Below, in pieces: positions 54,815 through 62,361 of a DNA stretch of 64,000 nucleotides. The DNA is from Phycisphaerales bacterium (GTDB lineage Bacteria > Planctomycetota > Phycisphaerae > Phycisphaerales > SM1A02). Below the pieces are notes generated by a model. It made no database searches, was not told the origin of the DNA, and worked only from the letters and a program-made list of their open reading frames with translations. The translations under genes and the position numbers were made by a program. Position 1 is the first letter of the stretch. Every line of letters begins with the position of its first letter. The DNA is taken from NCBI GenBank assembly GCA_029268515.1, contig JAQWNP010000010.1, forward strand, positions 62,001-126,000, written 5' to 3'.

Positions 54815-54912
54815 CTGCCATAGGCAGTCGCAACGGGTGTGCCTGGCAATAGAGGCCTCAAAAACGGTTTTATTGATGATTGCTCTGCCACTCATGCAGG
54901 GCCTATGGCAGG
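54815..54912. repeat. 11 bp inverted repeat in the divergent Hsp20/ABC promoter region
   Basis: CTGCCATAGGC (54815-54825) recurs as its exact reverse complement GCCTATGGCAG (54902-54912), 76 bp apart. Both lie between the divergent Hsp20 copy 2 and the ABC permease gene. A pair of binding sites for one regulator would look like this. Confidence 0.4.
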
Positions 54913-55143
54913 GGTGGTGTCAAATTGGCTGTCGACGGGCCTCTGGTGGCGGGGAGGCTCTATAAGCTCACGCTGAGTGCCCTGTATGGGACGAATAATG
55001 AGGGTTGCTCAAGGTCGGTGGATGGATCGCCGACATACCATTCAGTTGGGCAGAAGTGGCCTTCAGCTCATTTTGAGCCCGATTTATGGTTCATGAGGGA
55101 TCTAAAGGAGGACATCCCAGAGGGATGTGAACATGGAATAGGT

Positions 55144-56007
55144 ATGAGACAGCATTCTCAGGGCGAAGATGCGAGCCCAGCCATACCACTGCAAGAAATA
55201 GTGATCAAGCCCCAGAAAGGCTGGATCGGTATCAACTGGGGTGAGATGTTTCGGCAGCATGAGCTGCTTTTTTTCCTGGTAGGAAGAGATATCAAAGTTC
55301 GGTACAAGCAGACCATTTTTGGTGTGCTTTGGGCTGTCATCCAGCCACTCCTGACAATGTTGATCTTCACGGTCATCTTTAACAAGGTCGCTGGAATCAA
55401 TTCAGATAGTGAGATTCCTTATCCGGTTTTCGTCTACGCAGGCTTGTTGCCGTGGCAATTTTTTAGTGCTGCTCTTACTTCAGGTTCGACAAGTTTGATT
55501 GGCCAGCAGAATCTACTGACAAAAGTCTATCTTCCACGTATGTTTCTGCCTGCGGCATCACTTGGTAGTGCCTTTGTCGATTTCTGTATCGCATTCATTA
55601 TTCTTATAATTCTGATGCTCATATATGACGTGCATCCAAGTTGGTCTACTTTTGCTATTCCACTTTTGGTTCTACTGGTAATTTTGACATCTCTCGGTAT
55701 CACACTGATATTCTCAGCTTTATGTGTTAGTTACCGTGATGTGCGTTACGTTGTGCCATTTGCCGTCCAGATTCTTATGTATCTCAGTCCAGTGATTTAT
55801 CCAGTCAGTATTGTTCCTAAGCAGTATCAGTGGATTCTGGCATTGAATCCTATGACAGGTATCATTGATGGATTCAGGAGTAGTCTTCTGGGGGCACCCT
55901 GGAATTTTATGGCCATAGGTGTTTCGACTCTTATCGCGATTTTGCTCTTGTTATTTGGATTGTTCTTCTTCCGGCGAACAGAAAGACGATTCGCAGACAT
56001 TGCTTGA
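55144..56007 (+). CDS. ABC-2 type polysaccharide export permease (Wzm-like)
   Basis: The 287-residue product has six membrane helices and the family signature at the N-terminus (HELLFFLVGRDIKVRYKQTIFGVLWAVIQPLLTMLIFTVIF), then FVYAGLLPWQFFSAAL, VYLPRMFLPAAS and LSPVIYPVSIVPKQYQWILALNPMTGIIDGFR. It exports polysaccharide or lipid-linked glycans with the ATPase encoded next. Start choice is uncertain: ATG at 55144 or at 55093. A strong AAAGGAGG at 55104-55111 is followed by two tiny frames (ATG TGA and ATG GAA TAG) before 55144, an odd arrangement. Confidence 0.87.
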   Translation: MRQHSQGEDASPAIPLQEIVIKPQKGWIGINWGEMFRQHELLFFLVGRDIKVRYKQTIFGVLWAVIQPLLTMLIFTVIFNKVAGINSDSEIPYPVFVYAGLLPWQFFSAALTSGSTSLIGQQNLLTKVYLPRMFLPAASLGSAFVDFCIAFIILIILMLIYDVHPSWSTFAIPLLVLLVILTSLGITLIFSALCVSYRDVRYVVPFAVQILMYLSPVIYPVSIVPKQYQWILALNPMTGIIDGFRSSLLGAPWNFMAIGVSTLIAILLLLFGLFFFRRTERRFADIA

Positions 56008-56037
56008 TTCCTGCCGCAAGGACTTGGTTGCCAGAAA

Positions 56038-57291
56038 ATGAACAATCAGATCATCAACGTTGAAAACCTCGGCAAGATGTACCGTATTGGCGGTGAATCT
56101 GGACACCCTAGGCAGTTTCGAGAACTCATCGTCGGCATGCTGAGCGCACCTTTGCGTCGTTTACGCCGACTCAGTGAGCATGGTGGCGACCAGAGAGAGT
56201 TCTGGGCGCTTCGGAACGTGAGTTTTAAGGTCAATCAGGGCGAAGTCGTGGGCGTTGTTGGTAGCAATGGTGCTGGCAAATCCACGCTCTTAAAACTGCT
56301 CAGTCGTATCACCATGCCAACAGAAGGCGAGATTACTTATCGGGGCCGTGTTGCTTCTCTACTCGAGGTGGGCACGGGATTTCATCCTGAGCTTACGGGG
56401 CGAGAAAATATTTTCCTAAACGGCTCAATTCTTGGAATGCGCCGCGCAGAGATCAAAGATAGATTTGATGAGATTGTTAGTTTTTCAGGTGTTGAGCAAT
56501 TTCTAGATACACCTGTGAAACGCTACTCATCAGGAATGTATGTGAGGTTAGCTTTCTCAGTCGCTGCCCATCTGGAGCCGGAAATTCTACTTATTGATGA
56601 GGTGCTCGCGGTTGGCGACATTGCTTTTCAGCAGCGTTGTTTGAAAAAGATGAACCAAGTATCAACAGAGGATGGGCGTACAGTCTTTTTTGTTAGTCAT
56701 AATCTTGCAGCAGTTAAACAATTGTGTAGCCGCGCGATCCTACTAGAGGGTGGGAAGGTGACAATGGATGGCTCTACGCAGGATGTACTGAAAAAGTACC
56801 TGACAAGCTTAGCGGAGGGCTCCAACTCCGCATTCACCGATAATCCTAATCGTTCTGGTGCAGGTGATATTCGACTTGTTGGCGGGCGGTTACTGAATAG
56901 TGATGGAGAATCAAAGAGTCAGTTCTTAGGTGGCGATAAATTGACTATTGAATGCGATTTTCAAAATGATAATCTGCATGGTGATATGCATGTCAGTATG
57001 GAGATTTCTGACCAAACTGGTGGTGTTATCACTGAAGTATCGACGGTCTACACAGGTACGCCACTTATCAATCTAAGCAAGTCAGGCTCATTTCGTTGCA
57101 TAATAGCCAAGCTTCCATTGGTTCCAGGTCAATATAGAGTCGCTATTAATGTCTGGGGTAATCAGAGGTGTCAGGACCTGGTGCCTAATGCATTCCTCTT
57201 TGATGTCATTGGTTCTCATTTTTATTCATCTTCTCGCTCACCAGATGCGGGTGTTTGCATGGTAGATCATGAGTGGATTGCGTCTAAATAA
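56038..57291 (+). CDS. ABC transporter ATP-binding protein with Wzt-type C-terminal domain
   Basis: The 417-residue product has the nucleotide-binding domain at 1-260: Walker A GSNGAGKST, signature YSSGMYVRLAFSVA, Walker B ILLIDEVLAVGD and H-loop FFVSHN. A beta-sandwich Wzt-like domain follows at about 270-415 (GDIRLVGGRLLNSDGES, GDKLTIECDF, GQYRVAINVWGN). In Wzt proteins the C-terminal domain recognises the modified end of the exported glycan. It follows the permease by 30 bp and ends before a strong terminator. No glycosyltransferase genes lie next to it. Confidence 0.9.
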   Translation: MNNQIINVENLGKMYRIGGESGHPRQFRELIVGMLSAPLRRLRRLSEHGGDQREFWALRNVSFKVNQGEVVGVVGSNGAGKSTLLKLLSRITMPTEGEITYRGRVASLLEVGTGFHPELTGRENIFLNGSILGMRRAEIKDRFDEIVSFSGVEQFLDTPVKRYSSGMYVRLAFSVAAHLEPEILLIDEVLAVGDIAFQQRCLKKMNQVSTEDGRTVFFVSHNLAAVKQLCSRAILLEGGKVTMDGSTQDVLKKYLTSLAEGSNSAFTDNPNRSGAGDIRLVGGRLLNSDGESKSQFLGGDKLTIECDFQNDNLHGDMHVSMEISDQTGGVITEVSTVYTGTPLINLSKSGSFRCIIAKLPLVPGQYRVAINVWGNQRCQDLVPNAFLFDVIGSHFYSSSRSPDAGVCMVDHEWIASK

Positions 57292-57376
57292 AGCGGCAGT
57301 CGTGCAGCATAAACTGAAGGAACAAGCCGCTCATTTTTATGACAGAGAACATAAATGTTGAAGATACAAAACGCAC

Positions 57377-57416
57377 AAAGGCCTGGGTCGGACGATACCC
57401 AGGCCTTTGTATTTTT
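57377..57416 (+). terminator. Terminator of the ABC export operon
   Basis: AAAGGCCTGGGT (57377-57388) pairs perfectly with ACCCAGGCCTTT (57397-57408) around an 8-base loop, followed by GTATTTTT. Confidence 0.88.
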
Positions 57417-57560
57417 GAGTCCCCAGAAGAGTCTTGGGGACAGATGGAGGAACGCATAAGGAGAGAGAGGCTTGCGTTTTGTATTCCGTCCAGGTGAGGA
57501 AGCAGAGAAGTAAGAAGAGCTAACTCCACCAGGCCCACTTAAGGGCCTAGCAGTTTGAGG

Positions 57561-58055
57561 TCAAGCAACCTCTACCGTAACGTTCTTGCGGCTGAACGTT
57601 TTAAGTTTTGGTAGATGTATTGTCATGATGCCTTGGCTTGTATGAGCTTCGATTTGTTCAATCTCAATTTCCCCGCCAAGCCTAATTCGGCGACAGAATT
57701 CACCATCTTCAAACTCCTGTACTCGTGATTTCATTCCCGCGACTTTGCTTGCTGAAGAATGTTTGATTTGTCCGTGTACATGGAGCGTGTCGCCTTCGAC
57801 AGTCACTTGAATGTCTTCGTCGTGAGCACCAGCAACGTCTACGAGGACGATAAAGGATGTTGCTTCTTCAAAAACATCGACTGGTGTGGCTAAGTTTATG
57901 TGCCGCTTCTGATGACGAGGATGTAGTGAGTCGGAGAGCTTATGGCAAGCATCCTTGATAACTGCAAATGTTCCATGTCGCGTGCTTTTGTGCTCGCCGC
58001 TATTGTTTTGGACGCCCTTGCATAATTCACTTTGTTTTCGCATTTCAGTAGTCAT
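57561..58055 (-). CDS. Small heat shock protein (Hsp20), copy 3
   Basis: The 164-residue product starts at the ATG at 58055 with AAGGAGG upstream. The alpha-crystallin domain runs from about 56 (TPVDVFEEATSFIVLVDVAGAHDEDIQVTVEGDTLHVHG) and ends in HTSQGIMTIHLPK. The frame is open upstream to 58124, overlapping copy 4, but the later start has the better ribosome-binding site. It lies 49 bp downstream of copy 4 and is probably in the same transcript. Confidence 0.87.
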   Translation of the reverse strand: MTTEMRKQSELCKGVQNNSGEHKSTRHGTFAVIKDACHKLSDSLHPRHQKRHINLATPVDVFEEATSFIVLVDVAGAHDEDIQVTVEGDTLHVHGQIKHSSASKVAGMKSRVQEFEDGEFCRRIRLGGEIEIEQIEAHTSQGIMTIHLPKLKTFSRKNVTVEVA

Positions 58056-58104
58056 GGCGCACCTCCTTAGGCAATTTGTAGATGGTGTGCTCTTTTGTAT
58101 TTGT

Positions 58105-58572
58105 TTAGTTAGAGCAGACTTCAATCATGTTGGAACGAGCGTTCATTTTTGGAAGCGTAATATCTAATCGCCCATTGCTCATTCGAGCAGTAACACGTTT
58201 TCGGCTGATGCAATCAGGGATTAGGATGGCACGTTCAAATGAGATATTTGCTCGTGTGTATTTTGGAGTACGAGTTTCTTCTGTATTGTCACAAGTGATC
58301 TCAATATCTAGGTTTCCTGTGATAATCAGTTCACTTTGGGTCACTTCTACACTGAGGTTTGGGTTGGCGGTGTTAGGTAGAAGAGCTTCTACATAGTAGT
58401 TTTGGGCGTCCTCGGAAACTTCAAGCACTGGAGGAGCAGCGAGTTCGCTTAGGCACCTGTCGTCTGAGGTAACGACCCGATAGCCTGGAGCCATTGCTTT
58501 GATCATTTCATCAAGATTGTGTTGGATGGTTCGGCAGCAGTTTGTTTGTTCTGTAGTCATTGTGTTTTTCAT
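58105..58572 (-). CDS. Small heat shock protein (Hsp20), copy 4
   Basis: The 155-residue product has an alpha-crystallin domain from about 48 (PPVLEVSEDAQNYYVEALLPNTANPNLSVEVTQSELIITG), the FERAILIPDCI segment and ends with ARMSNGRLDITLPK, the conserved GxLxxxLPK-type motif. AAGGA precedes the ATG. It is the first gene of the copy 4-copy 3 pair. Confidence 0.87.
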   Translation of the reverse strand: MKNTMTTEQTNCCRTIQHNLDEMIKAMAPGYRVVTSDDRCLSELAAPPVLEVSEDAQNYYVEALLPNTANPNLSVEVTQSELIITGNLDIEITCDNTEETRTPKYTRANISFERAILIPDCISRKRVTARMSNGRLDITLPKMNARSNMIEVCSN

Positions 58573-58873
58573 GGCAGTCGTCCTTACTTATGTTTTTCTA
58601 AAATGCCGTCTTTAGCGTTCCTGCCAGGCACTCGGTGCTTGGCTCTAGATATCCCATCCGCAAGCGGTGTGCCGTTGTGTCTGCATGATTGAGATGAAGC
58701 CAAATCGCCAGCAAAAGCCCCTAAAACGAGCTGTGTACTTGGTGGATCTGCCACTGTGGTGGTTTGGGGGATGCGGAGCCTGCCATTGTGGCTCCTGCAG
58801 CGGACGATTGGTCTAAACGCCATTTAGGCGTCTCTAAGAGCCATATATTGTGAAGTGGGGGCTCGGAAGCTGT
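58573..58873. other. Leader region between the protease gene and Hsp20 copy 4
   Basis: No gene is seen. Short inverted repeats are present (GGAGCC-N9-GGCTCC near 58780, and ACGCC-N5-GGCGT near 58820). No heat-shock sigma32 or CIRCE consensus (TTAGCACTC-N9-GAGTGCTAA) could be recognised. Confidence 0.45.
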
Positions 58874-61843
58874 TTAGGGCTCGGTTGTGGCGGTCGGGAT
58901 TTGCCCGAGATCGCTCAGGATGGCATCCATGCTGATTGCTCCATTGATGCTCTCAAGCTGATTGGATGGGTCATCTGGATCGAAAGCACGGACTGACATG
59001 ACACCAATGACTTCACCGGCTTGATTCACCATTGGGCCACCACTATTGCCGGGATACACAGTGGCATTGCATTGGATCAAACGCCCAAATGGTCCATGGG
59101 TGTCATGGATGGCACTGATGTTTCCACTGGTCACATTGAGCACCCGATGGTGCCTGGACATTTCGGAAGATGGGGCAGTGGAATCTGTCAGATCTACAGC
59201 TGCAGCCCAATACCCAGCGGCGGATGGGAATCCATACACGAATATTGGCTCACCAGGATTAACTTGGGTTGAGGTAGATAGTGGTTCGATGCCATCAAGT
59301 CCAACATCTAGAATTGCATAGTCAAGATCTTCGCTGATATGGGTGACTGTAGCTTGGGCGCTGATTCCACCGTCAAACAGGACGTCGTAGCGATAGTCGG
59401 TTGATCCATCGTTCGTGACCACGTGGCGGCTGGTGATCATTTGGCCGTTATCAAGAACCATAAACGCTGTGCCGAGACTCAAAATATCATCGGTGGCAAT
59501 AACTGACGGTGAATCTGCAGGGCGTACGACGACCATCCCAACTGCATTTTGCATACGGCCATAATCCGGGACCGCCAGAAAATTAGACTGTGGCGTTGCA
59601 AAATCCGGAATTGTTGTGTTGTTGTTATTGACAATAAGTCCGTTTGAAGAATCTGCTTCTCGGATGGAAAAGACAAGCCTGCCGGGAGCCGCCGCCAGAA
59701 CATTGATCTCATCGCCGGTTTCATTTTCTAGTGCACGGAGGATGGCATCTCTGACAGTCGCAAGGCTTCCAGTACAAGAGAGTGTAAGTTCTAAGCGATC
59801 TCCAGCATCAAAGGTATCTTCTCGAAAAACCTGAACAGAATCAGGTTCTACGCCTGGGCATAATGCAATTGCTTGTGTCAGTGCTTGAGCAGCTCCAGCG
59901 ATGGACTGACCCAAAATTTGCACTCGCAAATAGTCTCCATCTGGAATCTGGTCAACTAAGAGGGTGAGTAGTTCCCGGTCTGAACTGACGACAATAGTGG
60001 GCTGATCTGTAAAACGGCTCACGGCAGCGAGCATCTTATCTCGGACTTGGATCAGATCTGATTCGTACGCAAGCTCAATAACCAAGACTGGTTGGCCCTC
60101 AGTCATACGCTCTTCGAGCATCCGCACAGACGCTGGTTGCACGCCTTGGATATGTGTGACATCGTCACGCAAAGTCCCAAGTGGTTTTGAGCCAAGAGGG
60201 CCTTGCAGAAGCACAACTAATCTTTCTAAAGCAGGCGCAGAGCTGATGCCCAGTACCATTCCTTCGGGGTTGACGGAGTAAACCACAATTGGTTCATTTG
60301 TTTCGTCCTGTACAAGTTGATTGATCGATTCGCGCAGATCAATTAACGTGCCAAAATATTGAAAGGTGATCGTGCGAGATGGAGGCATTCCGCTCGTTAC
60401 GACTTCGTCTGTGAGTTTTACAGAAGCCTTCTCGATGCCATTCAGTTGGCTAATCTTATTGACAAGTCTAGCCAGCCCCCCCTCTGCCAAGGCGCCATGA
60501 ATTGTTAGAGAAAAAGGCTCGAGTAGTGGTGCTTTCAAAAACCGAACATGTAACCGACTGTTCGTTGCTGATATCACAGTGACGCTGTCTTCAGTCAGTC
60601 GATTAAGAATCTCAACAATTTCATTCCTTAGTGTTAAAAGACTTCCACGGAATACAAAATTCATGATGTACTGAGACTGATCTTGATTTTGAGACTCTTG
60701 GGCGAGGTCAATTGAGTTGGCATCGGTTCCGGAAATCTGTCTCAATTGGTCTTTTAAATCTTGTAGTTGTTCAACGCTGAGTGATCCATCAATAACGAGT
60801 TCTATAGGTTCTGGTGATGAAGGAGGCTTGAGCGTAAGTTCAAGCCGACCATTGTGGGCAGCTCGAATCTCGGATGTCCCAAAGCCTAGTATGGCAAGTT
60901 GTGCATCAAGATCTTGATGAAGTTGTGTGACATCACCGGTGAAATCAAAGGCCATAGACACCTTCGATACATCTTCGCTGATCGGAGTGACACCTAAATT
61001 AATTGAGTGAGGCGCGACGCCAGGCACTTGGCTCAGTGCATCGCGTAGTTTTGCTGGTTGAACTTGATTTGAAGGGAGTTCTAGAACTAAACGACAGCCA
61101 CGACCACTATTCGTATCAATCGCAGAGAAGTCTCGCATGATGCGATGAGCCAGTGCATTGGCATGCACGGTTGTCCAGGGAGCATTCCTTGAATTTGCAC
61201 GTACTTCCCAAGCGTGTGAGCCGATGACGCGATTTCGTAAAAGATCGACCATGGTATAAGTTGCTTGAACAGGCGCGCCACGTCTTTGTGGTGTATCAAG
61301 CAAGCGAATCAAGACGACAATCTCTGCCTCTTCAGCAACCCCAATCGCTTTGGCAGCGATGATGGGGCTATCGAGTGGCAGCGATTCCAGTACTTTGAGT
61401 TCAGAGCGATCTTGCGGTGAAATAGAAATCAATGTTGACTGGCCGTGTTCACGAAAACGACCCCACCACGCTGTCCACTGGGCTTGATCAACTCTGACTT
61501 CGCCAGGCAAAATGGGTGGTGTACCGTGTAGCGTGTACATGGCTGGACCAGTTGGAATCAAATCAACGTGGCCTTGGCTTAAGAGACTTCCTTTCAGGCG
61601 GCTATCAAGATCTGCTGCTTGATCAAGTCTGTATTGATTGACCTGTGCGTCACCTGGAGGGCCAGCGACAATTGTCTGAATAAGGAATCGTGGGTGTCCC
61701 ATTGCTCGGTAAGCCGCGACAAAGGTTTCATCCTTTTCATTGATGTTGGGATCCAAGAGGGGGGGTTCTGGAAGTCGCTGCCCGAGGGCTGATCCTGCCA
61801 CTAAGAGTAAGCAGCAACTCGCCAAAATATTTTGCACATACAT
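58874..61843 (-). CDS. LpoB/CsgG-like region, five tandem modules and trypsin-like protease
   Basis: The 989-residue product has a signal peptide (LASCCLLLVAGSALGQ). Residues 25-255 resemble LpoB/CsgG-type proteins (LDSRLKGSLLSQGHVDLI; AEIVVLIRLLDT then TYTMVDLLRNRVIGSHAWEVR). About 260-745 holds five modules of about 95 residues. Each has a beta strand, a helix with LRDALSQVPGV or a variant, VxPxSVxL, a strand ending F/YxGxLxxLRDxI, and a closing strand (GRLELTLK). Residues 770-989 are an S1-type protease with triad H807 (SRHVV), D841 (DLDYAIL) and S934 (PGNSGGP). It probably acts in the periplasm. It is the last gene of the operon with the YcfL-like and COG3014-like genes. Confidence 0.8.
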   Translation of the reverse strand: MYVQNILASCCLLLVAGSALGQRLPEPPLLDPNINEKDETFVAAYRAMGHPRFLIQTIVAGPPGDAQVNQYRLDQAADLDSRLKGSLLSQGHVDLIPTGPAMYTLHGTPPILPGEVRVDQAQWTAWWGRFREHGQSTLISISPQDRSELKVLESLPLDSPIIAAKAIGVAEEAEIVVLIRLLDTPQRRGAPVQATYTMVDLLRNRVIGSHAWEVRANSRNAPWTTVHANALAHRIMRDFSAIDTNSGRGCRLVLELPSNQVQPAKLRDALSQVPGVAPHSINLGVTPISEDVSKVSMAFDFTGDVTQLHQDLDAQLAILGFGTSEIRAAHNGRLELTLKPPSSPEPIELVIDGSLSVEQLQDLKDQLRQISGTDANSIDLAQESQNQDQSQYIMNFVFRGSLLTLRNEIVEILNRLTEDSVTVISATNSRLHVRFLKAPLLEPFSLTIHGALAEGGLARLVNKISQLNGIEKASVKLTDEVVTSGMPPSRTITFQYFGTLIDLRESINQLVQDETNEPIVVYSVNPEGMVLGISSAPALERLVVLLQGPLGSKPLGTLRDDVTHIQGVQPASVRMLEERMTEGQPVLVIELAYESDLIQVRDKMLAAVSRFTDQPTIVVSSDRELLTLLVDQIPDGDYLRVQILGQSIAGAAQALTQAIALCPGVEPDSVQVFREDTFDAGDRLELTLSCTGSLATVRDAILRALENETGDEINVLAAAPGRLVFSIREADSSNGLIVNNNNTTIPDFATPQSNFLAVPDYGRMQNAVGMVVVRPADSPSVIATDDILSLGTAFMVLDNGQMITSRHVVTNDGSTDYRYDVLFDGGISAQATVTHISEDLDYAILDVGLDGIEPLSTSTQVNPGEPIFVYGFPSAAGYWAAAVDLTDSTAPSSEMSRHHRVLNVTSGNISAIHDTHGPFGRLIQCNATVYPGNSGGPMVNQAGEVIGVMSVRAFDPDDPSNQLESINGAISMDAILSDLGQIPTATTEP

Positions 61844-61879
61844 AATTGGGCTCCCTCTTAATGCTCGCGCTGATCGTCG

Positions 61880-62299
61880 CTATCTCGCAGGTCGGACTTC
61901 AAGACTCCAATCCTTGGCATCATTTCCGAGCGAAGTGCCTTCCATGAACATTCGCGTCAGTGCGGGTAGCTCCATGTACCTCCAGTCCCTATTGGGATTC
62001 AGTATCCGTCCTGCCGAATCAAAGAATAAAAAACGATACTGAACACTTAAATCACCTTGGTCTACCAGTACACGTATTGGCACAGCAACGGTCATCGGTG
62101 GACCTTCATCAATGTTTGCTGGGCCAAAGCCAACAAAGTCATCAAGTTTCTCTGCAACAGTGATCTGTGGGTAGTTTCGTGCAGGGAATGGATCAGTTTG
62201 TCCCGCCGGTGGGGGCATTGGTGTTGGTTGGCATCCAACAAGGCAAGCCGCTGCAATCAGTAAGAGGTACCCGGTCTGTCTTAGAGTCTTAGGGTTCAT
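61880..62299 (-). CDS. YcfL-like (DUF1425) lipoprotein
   Basis: The 139-residue product has a lipoprotein signal (TGYLLLIAAACLVGC, lipobox LVGC). The C-terminal part VQYRFLFFDSAGRILNPNRDWRYMELPAL...AKDWSLEVRPAR matches the pattern of the YcfL/DUF1425 family. In Gammaproteobacteria ycfL neighbours lpoB, the activator of penicillin-binding protein 1B. Here it sits between a COG3014-like gene and a gene with an LpoB-like region, a similar grouping. It precedes the protease gene by 36 bp. Confidence 0.78.
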   Translation of the reverse strand: MNPKTLRQTGYLLLIAAACLVGCQPTPMPPPAGQTDPFPARNYPQITVAEKLDDFVGFGPANIDEGPPMTVAVPIRVLVDQGDLSVQYRFLFFDSAGRILNPNRDWRYMELPALTRMFMEGTSLGNDAKDWSLEVRPAR

Positions 62300-62361
62300 A
62301 TTTGATTTGCCTTCCTCTGAGATAATGAGCGGGTGTCATTGCGCACCTACCCAAAGACTGT

